Below the pieces are notes generated by a model. It was not told the origin of the DNA and did not search any database. It saw nothing but the letters and a program-made list of their open reading frames with translations. This document shows positions 22,830 through 34,818 of a DNA stretch of 64,000 nt, in pieces (within the stretch, counting starts at the first letter, position 1; every line of letters starts with the position of its first letter). The translations under genes and the position numbers were made by a program. Source of the DNA: Saururus chinensis (taxonomy: Eukaryota; Streptophyta; Magnoliopsida; Piperales; Saururaceae); contig CP141149.1 of the NCBI GenBank assembly GCA_035235625.1, positions 3,195,001 to 3,259,000 on the forward strand, given 5' to 3'.

Positions 22830-25800
22830 TGTCATGCCCCGGCTCCATCCGACCCGAGCCGAACCTGATCCATGGGCCGATCAACGCACGGGGGCGATAA
22901 TTGAACAGATTATCGAATTTGCGGAAGACTTAGCCCCTCATACATCTTGTTCAACACATGGAGTAGCGCACCTCACATCCTTTTAGCAAGAGTAATAAGG
23001 ATAAAGAGGATAATCAAATAAACCTTTATAATCATCCTCATGCACATCCCACATCATAATCTCTAGAGCCCACACATGGCTTAAAATCTCAAAAATTCAG
23101 AGATGTCCAACAATAACAAATAAACACGTGCAACATACGTAATCCACCAATGGGTGTTCTCAAGCTCCAGAAAAGATGAAAATCAGAAAGTAAAACACCA
23201 TCAGAATGTGATGAAAGTTAATCCCATGGATACTCATGTTGTCCCTCATATAAAGTATCCTACACGTCTGCATGTCTCAACGTACAACCTCAAAACAAAA
23301 TACAAAATGGGGTGAGTACAAAACTCAATAATGGTTTGATTACAGTGACAAAATCAGAAAGATCATCACGGCATATCATTATGGCAATTTAGATTAATAA
23401 ATGACATTGTATACCCTTTTCTGATCATCCCCTTACTAATTCCCTACTTACACGTAACTAAAAGATTTAGCAAGTATATAACACATATAACAAGTCAAGA
23501 AATAAAAATTATGTCATGACTTAGTATCTATCTTACATAAGTAATGATCCTTATCCAATCATAATCAAGCATAATATCATACATAATCTGCATGAGAAGT
23601 GTCTCTCACACACCTTTTGATCATGCAACCATATTATAGAAACCTGCATAATAGTGTCTCAATCACACCATTTAAATTATGCATTCATATCACATAAACA
23701 TGCATGAGATGTGTCTCCAACACACTATATCAAAATCATGCATATATAAATCTCATTCATTTCATTGCTCACTCACCCTGCACAACAAGTGTCTTGATCA
23801 CACTATATCAAATCCATACATAATAAATCATATCAACATGTGTCACATAATATCAAATATCCCTACACAACCTGTGTAATCTGGGCATAGTATTATCTCA
23901 TACACGTGCATTATCAACAAATGGTGGAATACAATCATATCACCCACTCTGGATATCATCCGATTTCCTACTGGGAAACCTAGGGCCTTAACCCAACCTG
24001 GATATCAATCCGATTTTGAAATAGAAACTTAGTGCATTTGGGGTAGTCAACCCACTGCTCGCCCTGGACAATCTATAAGGGAAATCTGATTTCTTTTCAG
24101 AAACCTAGAGTAGGTTTGCTTGCCCTGGACAGTCATGGCCAAGGATGTCCAATCTCCTCATGAAGACCTAAAGAAGTGTGTTCACCTTGGACATATCAAT
24201 GGCAAGGAGGGTCTGATTTCCTCAGGAGAAAACTTGAACACATGGTAGCCCATGTACGATGGCATACCACTCTGGATTCTTAGGGTCTAGATGTGACTAC
24301 ATCAAATAAATCTCAATAGCATCATAATCAATCAACTCAACCCAGGGAGGATCCATGTTCCAATCAGGAACACAAATCAAAATCATGTCCTTTCGGACCA
24401 ACCATATTTCGATTAAGCCAATGATCGATTAATCTAGCACGTAATCTCACATCATTGCACCCAATCGATCAACCACGGCTAAACATCGGTAAAGTCTCAT
24501 TATGAAATCCGCTTCATGATGCATGCAACATGATATATACGTGAGCAATCTCTATGTGAATTCCAACACATGGAATGTATTCCCATCAATCCTCAAATGC
24601 ATTATATTCGAGTAATAAGTAATAACGATTTTATAATTAATTCCCCACATGTGTGTGTTCATTCATTCCTAAGCACATGACCATGCTTTGACAATAGCTC
24701 ATAAGGCAATACACACATGCTTTGATAAAATCTAATCATGTTCACCAACGCAATCATGAGTAAAATTTATCATAAACCATCATTCCATTCATGTATAATC
24801 AAATGCTCAACTCATAAAAGCATAATTATTCTACACATAAAGCTAGAACATGACATCATCGTCATGCACCCACATTTCATTCATATTATAAGATGACATA
24901 TCATATTGTTGTCATATAATAACCTTGCTGGATAACATGATCAAACATAAGAATTTCATCAACCATAGGTTCAAGATAATCATGCTAACATGTCTAACTA
25001 TAATCATGTAATTCCACATAGTACTTAAGCATGCTTCATAAATCCCAACATACTTCCAACAGCTTATTCTAACTCAAAACACTCCTCATAACATTAAAAA
25101 TATCAGTTGGGAATAAAAATACCGAAATAGGCATAACAACCCAAAATGCCCAAATATGTTGTGTAACCGATTGATTGGCCTATAAAGTCGTTCATTCGGC
25201 TAGCCTGAAAATTGGCCTGCAATTCCGTTTGGCCAATTGATCGGCCTACAAGGGGGATCGATCGCCATAATGATAGATTTAGTACATCTTCTTCATTTTG
25301 AAAACCAAACCGAGATACCATTAATGGAACTTAAAACCTTCAATCAAAGCCTCAAACATCATGAAAATTCAATCAAACATTCTATAATGCTAAATCAATC
25401 CATTTCAAATCAAAACCCTAAGAAATCAAGGCAAGAGATTAACTTTTTAATAATCAACCATTAAAGCCCTAAATAAGAAACCCATTCAAGTAAAACATAT
25501 AAAACTTAAGATTTTTCAAACATAGTATGACTAAGATTAAACTCATTACCTTTCACCTTGATTTAAACTTAAAAATCATTGAAAAAATCCTAGATCTAGA
25601 GCTTTGAAGACATAAAAAAGAAAATTTGAAAGCTAGGGTTTGAAATAGAGGTGTGAATCAGTGATTTAATAGCTTGAAAACGAATTGAATCAATAGATAA
25701 GACTGAGATTAGTAAAAGTTTATGAAAAACCCTAATTAATAATAAAGAATTAAGAAAATCTTACCTCTAATCACTTCCTCTTTGTGCCTAATGAGGAATT

Positions 25801-26125
25801 AGGTTCTAAATTTCCTAGTTTAGCCTTTCTTAAATGGGAAAGGGGTCAGCCTTTTCCTTTGATAGGAAAGAATGGGCTAGGCCTATTTAAAATATGGGGT
25901 GTAAATAGAATTCTTAACTAGATGTAGGAAATTAGCCTTTTAAACACAAATTAAGTCCATACAAATTATAACTTTTTTTATAACAACTTGTTTTGATGTC
26001 TAGGATGTTTAAGACCAAAACCCCAAATTCAATCGTGGGGCCCACATGAGGTCCCGTCAAACCCTAATTTTTAAAAAATTTGTAAAAATTCTAAAAATAC
26101 CTAAAAATTCACAATTGACCTAAAT
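22830..26125 (-). mobile_element. long LTR family F, copy F1, truncated
   Basis: Begins TGTCATGCCCC at 22830, the inverted 3' end of the family F LTR, and follows the reverse complement of F2 (38162-41712) as far as about 26125. Shared blocks include the 66-bp tandem repeat (23590-23880), the ctggaca/gaaacct words near 24050-24250, and the pre-TATA segment around 25790-25920. The LTR 5' end is not recognisable. No coding capacity. Confidence 0.65.
23590..23880 (-). repeat. internal tandem repeat of family F
   Basis: Degenerate units of about 60-70 bp with catgcatga..gtgtctc and cacacta words. Same array as 40590-40930 (other strand) and 62200-62410. Confidence 0.6.
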
Positions 26126-27139
26126 TCGCTTTTCAATCATCATCATAAGTTTATATGATAAGAGATACCATACACAACTCATCATGAAGTATCTTTCCAC
26201 AAGACACATGTTTTGATCAAGATTGTCATGTACTCCCTTGGTCACACACTAATAGCTCGAAGAACTAATATTAATTCATTTCAAAAAATTAAATAGAGCT
26301 CTTAAAGTGAGATAGAGGGAGTATGTCCTTTCCACCGAATTCCTAATTTGAAGCCTTGATCATGTCAAAGATCTCATTGACAATTTCGACTGTAGGCTTT
26401 ATGGCTATATACACATGAATAGCTCCATTTCACTTTTTAAAATGAAATATAAAAAAACAAATTTAGCTATTAATGTGGGATCGAGGGTATCATTCCCCAA
26501 TATTTCATAACTCATCTTTCTCATAATAAATCACTGGAAATGAAATTTTCAATTTTTTTTGTCAAACATCAACAAATATATCATGGGGTGATCCATTCGT
26601 TTTCTAATATACCAATATTGAAAACTATTACAATATATATGTGTGTGTGTGAGAGAGAGAGAGAAGGTCAAATCACATTACAATACCCAAGGTCTTGCCC
26701 GAGTACATGTTGTGATTAATAACATATACAACTATAAGTAATTGACATTTACGTGCCTATGTTAAAATACAAACCATACTAAAAGTTTTGTAAGAAAGAT
26801 TAGAAATCCTACAGAAGCCTTGATCGTCCTTTCCTCACACGACGATCCTAACAGGCCATTCCGCTAGTGAACATGTATCACAAGCATGCTGAGTATATAA
26901 ATATACCTATTGGGATGGCTAAACAAGTACTATGAAAGGTTAATGTACATGATTACGCTCTATCATCTCACGATCTGCAACTATTACTTTTAATAGTAAA
27001 CATTAACATGATCAAACACAAGAAAAATAAGTATATAAATTCAAAATGCTTTCATATGATCTCAAATCAAAATTGCGACATCACTTAGTAGTTGCTTCCT
27101 CTACAAGTGTAAGCCATAAAGGTTCTCTATGACACAGTA
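26126..27139. other. unassigned non-coding stretch
   Basis: No gene, terminus or repeat of this window was recognised, apart from the compound microsatellite at 26633-26664. It may include the remainder of the F1 element in diverged form. Confidence 0.3.
26633..26664. repeat. compound microsatellite (AT)n(GT)n(GA)n
   Basis: Consecutive runs of AT, GT and GA dinucleotides over about thirty bases. Confidence 0.9.
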
Positions 27140-29225
27140 GTCACTAAAAGAATATATGAGGCATATGTATTATAAATTAACTATTTTGATAATTAAAACA
27201 CTATCTAAACTTCATGTTGATCGTTTATAATTAAACCCTTTGCAAGTGTACAAGGTAATTGTACTAGGATAAGTATTTAAGGGTTGTCGAACCTCAGGGA
27301 CGGATGAATTATTACTAAATCTAAAGAGGAATTTGCTGATTAAAAACTAAAACAAACTTAAACTTTAATTAAGTAAAGGAAAGAAATCAACTAGTTTAAA
27401 AACAAGAGATTAATATAATAAAAATTACTTTGGAAATTGAATCCACTATAGAACCATAACAATTCCTTAACTTTTAATCTAAATCTAGTATGAATATGAA
27501 CAAGTATTCTCAACTACAAGCTAGAATTACTTTAGAAAGAATCATTAATTAAATTCCATGGCATGAACTATCTTCGAGAATAACACGAATCATCTACACT
27601 AAACTAGCTATAGGAATGACCCGTCTAATCTTAGTATAACTCATCCAAGTCATTAATTATCTGAACATTAAAACTATTGTATGAACATCTCATCTAAATC
27701 ACAAAAATTAGAATCGATGAAAATATCGAAACCACATCAATCTATCATCTACAAGACAATAAATCAACATAGACTTGAATAAACATTAAAAACTCTTCTA
27801 TTAAAAATAAAATCTTTATCATACAATTATCATCATTCACAACTGAGATCTAAATCAAAAAGAAAAGAAATTGAAACTTATCTATAGCTTCATCAACTCC
27901 TAAGTAAAAGAAAAGTTTAGCCTTCCATTGTAGAAGAAAGCAGTTGAATCTCCATTGAAAGATTTGAGTTCTCTTCTATTTTTTTCTTCCTTTTTCTCTT
28001 CCTAAAATATACTGGAATCCTCTGGTTTTAAGCCAAATATTTTTTTTTATAGGCATAAGATCCGTAGGAAGAAGTCTAATATGAAAAAGATTGAAAATTG
28101 GCTAAAACTAGGAAACTGCACGTTATGTCGTTCGAACTCCCTGCATGCCCGTTCAAATGGCTACAGTGTTTCTGCAATCTGGACAGTTTTCCTAGACAGT
28201 CCATATTCTGTTCATTAAGCTTTTTTTCATGTTCATATTAGTTTCTAACTTGTTTATAACTCTGAATAGTTGTCCAAATCACTTTAAAACATGTTAAGAC
28301 TATTTTGAATTATTCTAAACATCGTCCAAGTACCTCGATAAGCGCACTTTACCTATAAAATATAAAATATCATACTTTAGACATGTAGAAAGAAACTAAA
28401 ATTCTTACTTGATTTAAATACGTGTCTAAACTACTAGTAACTACAAAATCATTAATAAATAAACTAAAATACTAATATCTATTTTAATCTAAATAAACTA
28501 TAATTAACTCTAAATTAACCTAATCTATATTAGCAAATAAGGTAAAAAGGCATATAAAATACATGTATATTTCATACTTATCACATGTATGTTTAAGTCT
28601 TAGAAATCTGACAAAATTTAGTTGTGGTTGAGTTAGATTTGGAATTGATTGACTCGAAAAAATAGGAGCAGACGTGTTCTTATTAATCAAGGTAGAAGAC
28701 TAAGCTTAGTATCAAAGGTAATAGGTCTATTTGCACACATCTACATACACACTTCACTTAGTTTAGCTTAGAATGAACGAATTAAGTGAATATAAAAGTT
28801 TTAATTTGAATTAGGGTAAATTAGAAAATTTTACTATGCATCAGTCGATTGTTGGAAAATGAACTAAGTCAATTGATGATTGGCACCTGAAATAGACTAT
28901 GTAAATTTCGTCCAAGAGTTTATCAATCGATTGCTCTCATAAGAGATCAATCACTTGGAGAGTATACACTAATTAGAATAGTGAATGGTTGATCACTGTT
29001 TTAAACGATTGATCGTTGCCTCTGTTACTTACCTACCTAGATTTAGTCATTTTGAAACAGAATCCATTACTAATTGAAGTTTAACTCATCAAATGACTTA
29101 ATAGACTATATGAGGTCTAGGTAAACACAAAGTGGAAGAGAGGAAAATGGAGAAATTGAGAGAGAACATAGGAGAGATCATTTGTCCATTTTGTTCCATA
29201 ATAGATCATCATTGTGTCTCAAAGT
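27140..29225 (+). mobile_element. family E LTR fragment split by solo LTR H1
   Basis: 27140-27217 and 28584-29225 together follow 10440-11090 and 16390-17070. The interruption 27218-28583 is solo LTR H1. The right side stops at 29225, where the LTR of gypsy element B starts. It is therefore the host of two insertions and older than both. Confidence 0.65.
27218..28583 (-). mobile_element. solo LTR H1
   Basis: 1366 bp, TGATCG...TTATCA, flanked by a perfect 5-bp duplication catgt (27213-27217 and 28584-28588). On the minus strand a TATA-like CCTATAAAAAAA lies near 28042-28053, with the TGAGGTTCGACAACC word near the LTR end. No coding region, primer site or second LTR lies inside, so it is a solo LTR of a gypsy-type element. 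Copies H2 and H3 are in this window. Confidence 0.8.
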
Positions 29226-29547
29226 TGTTGTGCCTGACTTGGGCACAAACGGTAACTCGTACAAATCATGCAAAGGAGAGGGACAAGAGTAGAGTAGAAG
29301 AGAGAAAGGACTAAATTATCAATTGTATAAAAACATAAGCAAGGAAGAAGATGGCCCTTATAGGGAAGCCAAGCCTCTCCTTGGGGGTCATGCCAGCTAG
29401 TGGGCTCAATTAATCAGTAGGTCACTAGCTAACCCGTTGCACAATACTACGATTTATTACAAAAGCATAAAGTAAAGAAAGTAGCCTAGTGCGAACATAT
29501 GGACGATCAACACAGCGGAAGCTGTGCCCGAGTGGATGTTCACAACA
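29226..29547 (-). mobile_element. 3' LTR of gypsy element B
   Basis: TGTTGTGCCTG...TTCACAACA, 322 bp, related to the LTRs of elements A and C. Followed on its right by the polypurine-like minus-strand AGCATGGTGGAG and the end of a pol pseudogene. Bases before it (aaagt) are the left half of the expected target duplication. The 5' LTR of element B was not found, so this cannot be confirmed. Confidence 0.7.
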
Positions 29548-30135
29548 CTCCACCATGCTTCCGCTATTCACATTTACCTCAAGGTCACCATGCTGGGCAG
29601 TGAGCCATAAACTTGTCCTCTAAAATTCATGTGGTGTCCTCAAGCAGTTGGCCAGAACGGTGAACCCGACGCTCATCGAGCACCGAGGCAGGTGAGGGTT
29701 CATTGATAAAGGCTGGTCCCATCACTGGTGGAGGTGGTGCAGTGGTAGCAAGGGATATGCCTCCCACACAACGGTGGAGTCAAGAGACATGGAAGACTGG
29801 GTGAACTAAGGAGCCACGCAGAAGGACGAGATGGTAAGCCACTAGACCAATGCACTCCACAATAGCATAAGGCCCATGGTAATGTGAGGCTAACTTGGAA
29901 TGCTCCCCCTGGAACAAACTAGTCAAACACTAAGCAAGGAAGGAGATGTAGACCAAGTCGCTCACATTAAACTCCCAATCAGTATGCTTCTTATCATACA
30001 CCTGTTTCATTCTATTCTAAGCCGAGGCTAGGTTCGACTTAAGCTGGTGGATGACCTTGTCTCATGTCTGATGCATGTAATTCACCTCAGCAATAGAAGA
30101 ATAGTGAGGAACATATGACAGTACGGTCGTGGAGG
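29548..30135 (-). pseudogene. gypsy B polyprotein, integrase C-terminus and chromodomain
   Basis: Reads on the minus strand, across several frames, from SYVPHYSSIAEVNYMHQT through NRMKQVYDKKHTDWEF and VHPVFHVS to a chromodomain with SVLDERRVHRSG. It parallels element A at 31070-30490. Stops and a deletion in the chromodomain show it is dead. The reading breaks at 30135, where element A is inserted; it resumes at 36851. Confidence 0.75.
30131..30135. repeat. target-site duplication of element A, left
   Basis: ggagg, identical to 36851-36855. Lies in the integrase-end coding sequence of element B. Confidence 0.85.
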
Positions 30136-30473
30136 TGATGTGCCCGATGCAGGCACGATCGGACCAAGGAGAATCGAGCAGGTAAAGGGGAGAAGTATTG
30201 AAGAAAGGGGAGAAACTGGAAATCACAATTTGCATAAACTGGAAACAAGAGTCAAGGCCGCCCCATATAGGAGACGACCCTCCTAGGGAACCGGACCAAC
30301 TGAACCAACCCATCCCGGTTCATACAATATAATCCAATTAGTGGGTCAGCTATCCCAGGCCACTAACTGAACCAAAAAGTACGATAATAAAAGACTACCA
30401 TAACAATTAAATAGTTCAATGCAATAAAGTAATAAAAAGAGAGTCTGAGCATCGTGCACAATCGTGCACAACA
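30136..30473 (-). mobile_element. element A 3' LTR
   Basis: On the plus strand TGATGTGCCC...GTGCACAACA. Matches 36512-36850 with a few per cent substitutions, and 1454-1782 inverted. The minus-strand GAAGCATAGTGGAG next to it is the likely polypurine tract. Confidence 0.9.
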
Positions 30474-30489
30474 CTCCACTATGCTTCCG

Positions 30490-31923
30490 CTAATCGCCTT
30501 GTCCGCAAGGCGACCATGCTGGATAATGAGCCAATAAATCGTCCTCAGACATCCACATCGCATCCTCCAACGGCTGACCCCGCCATGAAACCATAACCTT
30601 AGTAACAATGCGACCCAAACGATAAACTTGCCTCTTCTCAAGCACAGACGCAAGGGCTAGGTCAGAGGACGGAACAGGATCCATCGGAGGCGGAGGCGAA
30701 GCATCCACAGCCAAAGTTCAGTCACCCACAAACAGCAAAGATGGGAAACATGGAACACAGGATGGACCAATGAATCAGGCGGCAAGGAGAGGCGGTAAGC
30801 AACCGGACCAACACGTGCCTCCACCGGATAAGGACCATGGAACCTGGGAGAGAGCTTGGAATGCTCAGGCTGAAACAAAGAAGTCTGGCACTGTGGTAAA
30901 ACAAATACATAAACCAAGTCACCGACTTGGAACTCCCGATCAGTACGGTGGCCATCATAGAGTTGTTTCATCCGGTTCTGAGCCTCAGTCAAATTCATCT
31001 TCAATTGACGCAAGACCTCATCTCGAGTTTGGAGCATATAATCCACCTTAGCCACAGAAGAACGGTGAGGGACATACGACAAAATAGTAGGTGGGGGTCG
31101 GCCATACAACACCTCAAAAGGAGTGAAGCCCGCGCGCATGTGATAGGCAGTGTGATAGGACCACTCCGCCCAGGGAAGAAGCTGCAGCTAACGGCGAGGC
31201 CATGTCACCGTAAAGCACCGTAGGTATTGCTCCAAACAACGATTAACCACTTCTGTCTACCCATCCGTCTGCGGGTGATAAGCAGTGCTAATATGAAGGG
31301 ACGTACCCTGTAAGGCAAAGATCTCCTGCCAAAACTGAGAAAGGAAGATACAATCACGATCAGAAACTATAGTACGAGGCATACCATGAAGCTTCGCCAC
31401 CACCCAAGACATACAGGTCAGCCACAGTTTTAGCAGTGAAAGGATGTCCCAACGCGAAAAAATGAGCATACTTAGACAGCCGGTCAACCACCATCATTAT
31501 CACCGACTTACCCTGCACCAACGGCAAGGCCTCCACAAAGTCCATTGATATATCCTCCCAGACTTTGTCTGGAATGGGTAGGGGTTGGAGCAACCCAGCT
31601 GGAGAAGTGGTAGCAGCCTTGGCGTGCTGACAAATATCACAAGCGGTCACATACTCATGCACAGCCCGATGAACCCCCAACCATAAGAAACTCTGGCTGA
31701 CTTGCTTATTGGTGCGGAAAACCCCCTCATGACCGGCCACTGGAGAATCATGGAAATGAGAGATAATGCGGCGGCGAAGATCAGCAACATCAGGAACCCA
31801 CAACCGATCCTTCCAGAACAAAAGATCATCCTGCCAAGTGTAAAATGGACGAGCTGCCGGGTCAGTCTGGAGGGCAACGATCAAAGCTTGCATCGAGGCA
31901 TCAGTACAATAGGCCTGCTTCAA
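30490..31923 (-). pseudogene. element A integrase and chromodomain, frameshifted
   Basis: 31923 down to 31360 gives the integrase zinc-binding HHCC region (HDSPVAGH...CDICQ) and the first catalytic Asp in DISMDFVEALP. A frameshift follows near 31400, after which TIVSDRD and AYHPQTDG appear in another frame, ending at a stop near 31257. From 31139 the frame MRAGFTPFEVLYG covers the integrase end, and 30714-30490 is a chromodomain (SVLEKRQVYRLGR, VMVSWRGQPLEDAMW). At least two frame changes and one stop break it. Confidence 0.85.
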
Positions 31924-31941
31924 CTCGTCAATAAAGGGACA

Positions 31942-32945
31942 TTAGAGCATGGAGAAAGTCAAGCACGAACCCGGGGAAGGTATACGAGAGAGAGCGTCAA
32001 CCACTGTGTTCTTTGACCCCTTCTTATAAACAACTTCATAATCATAACCCAGAAGTTTACTGACCCACCGCTGCTGAGATGGAGTGGACACCCATTGTTC
32101 GAGGAAATACTTCAGTGGCTGATAATCAGTGCGAATCAGGAACCGATGACCCAGTAGATACGGTCGCCACTTGGTGACTGCATGGATTATGGCTAGCATT
32201 TCCTTCTCATAGACGGATAGAGACAAGGATCGTCCTGCCAGAGCTTTGCTGAAATAGGCGATGGGACACTCGTCCTATAACAAAACCGCCCCCAAGCCAG
32301 TGTCCGAAGCATATGTCTCGACCACAAATGGGCGGCTGAAATCCGGGAGAATCAGGATGGGGGCGGAAGCCATGGCCTGCTTTAGCCCCTCAATAGCCTC
32401 CTCGGCATCTGGAGTCCAAGCAAAAGTGCCCCGCTTGAGCAGCGCTGTCAGAGGTGAAGCCAACTCCCCATATCGACTAATGAACCACCGATAGTACCCG
32501 GTTAGGCCTAAAAAACCACGTAGCGCCCGAACACATGTGGGAATAGGCCAAGACATCATGGCAGCCACCTTGGCTGGGTCGGTGGCGACACCATGCCCTG
32601 ATATAATATGGCCTAAGTAGTCCACCTGTCGGCTGCCAAAAGAGCACTTCGAACGCTTAAGAAATAAGGAGTTGTCCCGAAGAACAGAGAAGACCGACCT
32701 GAGGTGTGTCAAGTGCTCTGTCCAGGATCTATTGTACACCAAAATATCATTGAAGAAGACCAATATATAATGGTGCAGGAAGGGACGAAAGAGGTCGTTC
32801 ATGAGGCATTAGTCAGTCCAAATGGCATAACTAGGATCTCGAAGTGGCCGTCGTGAGTCCGGAAGGCAGTCTTGTGCACATCGGCGGCATGCATGCGAAT
32901 TTGATGATAGCCCGAACGCAGGTCGAGCTTACTAAACACTGTAGC
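31942..32945 (-). pseudogene. element A reverse transcriptase (C-terminal part) and RNase H
   Basis: From [16 protein letters not shown] at 32945, through the palm segment [10 protein letters not shown] and the active-site region, to WVSKLLGYDYEVVYKKG and VDALSR near 31990. The catalytic word reads FFND instead of FFDD because GAT became AAT at 32749-32751, which should abolish polymerisation. A stop follows [10 protein letters not shown] near 32808, and RNase H lies in a shifted frame. The N-terminal part of RT is on the other side of solo LTR H2. Confidence 0.85.
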
Positions 32946-34311
32946 TGATCGTTTATAATTAAACCCTTTGCAAGTGTACAAGGTAATTGTACTAGGATAA
33001 GTATTTAAGGGTTGTCAAACCTCAAGGACGGATGAATTATCACTAAACCTAAAGAGGAATTTGCTGATTGAAAACTAAAACAAACTTAAGCTTTAATTAT
33101 GTAAAGGAAAAGAATCAACTAGGTTAAAACCAAGAGATTAATATGATGGAATTTACTTAGGAAATTGAATCCACTATAGAACCATAACAATTCCTTAACT
33201 TTTAATCTAAATCTAGTGTGAATATGAACAAGTATTCTCAGCTACAAGCTAGAATTACTTCAGAAAGAATCATTAATTAAATTCCATGGCATGAACTATC
33301 TTCAACAATAGCATGAATCATCTACACTAAACTAGCTATAGGCATGACCCGTCTAATCTTAGTATAACTCATCCAAGTCATTAATTATCTGAACATTAAA
33401 ACTATTGTATGACCATCTCATCTAAATCACAAAAATTAGAATCGATGCAAATATCAAAACTACATCAATCTATCATCTACAAGACAATAAATCAACATAG
33501 ATTTGAATAAACATTAAAAGCTCTTCCATTAAAAAGGAAATCCATATCATACAATTGTCATCATTCACGATTGAGATCTAAATTAAAAAGAAAAGAAATT
33601 GAAACTTATCTATAGCTTCATCAACTCCTAAGTAAAAGAACAGTCTAGCCTTCCATGATAGAAGAAAGCACTTGAATCTCCATTGAAAGCTTTGAGTTCT
33701 CTTCCATCTTCTTCTTCCTTTTTCTCCTCATAAAATCTACTGGAATCCTCCAATTTTAAACCAAATATGTCTTTTTATAGGCATAAGTTCCGTAGGAAGA
33801 AGTCCAATATGAAAAGGATTGAAATTTGGGTCAAACAAGGAAACTGCGCGTTATGCTGTTCGAACGCCCTACATGCCCGTTCGAACAGCTACAGTGTTTC
33901 TGCAATCTGGACAATTTTTCTGGATAGTCCATATTTTGTTCATTAAGCGTTTCTTCATGTCCATATTAATTTCAGACTTGTTTATAACTCCGAAAAGTTG
34001 TCCAAATCACTTTAAAGCATGTCAAGACTATTCTAAATTATTCCAAACATTGTCCAAGTATCTCGATAAGCGCACTTTACCTACAAAACATAAAAACATC
34101 ATCCTTTAGACATGTATAATGTAATTAAAATCCCAACTTTGTTCAAATACATATCTGAACTACTAATAACTATAAAATTATTAATAATTAAACTAAAATA
34201 ATAATTTCTATCTTAATCTAAACAAACTATAACTAACTCTAAATTAACCTAATCTATACTAGCAAATAAGGTAAAAAGGCATATAAAATAGATATATATT
34301 TCATACTTATA
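32946..34311 (-). mobile_element. solo LTR H2 inside element A
   Basis: 1366 bp, same length as H1 and very similar to it. Flanked by gtagc on both sides (32941-32945 and 34312-34316). The right end reads TTATA where H1 has TTATCA, so the terminal CA has decayed. A TATA word lies on the minus strand near 33772-33780. It interrupts the RT gene of element A between LTGAT and VFSKLDLR. Confidence 0.85.
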
Positions 34312-34316
34312 GTAGC

Positions 34317-34595
34317 GCCTGTCAACTCATCAAGCAACTCCTCAATGACCGGTATTGGATACTTGTCTTTCATAGTGACGGCATTGAGGGTGCGGTAGTC
34401 AACACAGAAACGCCACGTACCGTCCTTCTTCAACACGAGTAACACTGGCGACGAGTAGGAACTTGTACTAGGCCTGATGATCCCTGCCTGAAGCATATCA
34501 GCCACCAGCCGCTTGATCTCTGCTTTCTGAATATGCGGGTACCAGTATGGACGCACATTGGTTGGTGTTGTGACAGGGGTAAATCTGATGATCAT
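34317..34595 (-). pseudogene. element A reverse transcriptase, N-terminal part
   Basis: Contains [40 protein letters not shown] and [18 protein letters not shown], the fingers region of Ty3 RT. It ends at solo LTR H2 and continues at 32945. Separated from the protease by about 220 bases with stops. Confidence 0.85.
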
Positions 34596-34818
34596 GAGTG
34601 TGGCTAGGCGGAAGACCCTGCGGCTCAGCGAACAAGTCTTGGTGATCTGTCAATAACTACTGGAGGTTGGCCGGCATGCTGTCCTAAGACACCTCAAGGG
34701 CTGCACGCTGTTGCAATAGGAGCGCTTGGCGGGCATACCGGAACAATGTGCTCAAAGGAAGGGCGGAGAGAAGAGTGCCCGGTATAGAGCCTTCCAACCG
34801 GACGCGCTGCCCCTGGAG

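Noticed and set aside
22830-26125. Complete LTR element in F1
   Set aside because: Only one terminus is recognisable and no coding or second LTR was found, so it is called a truncated LTR.
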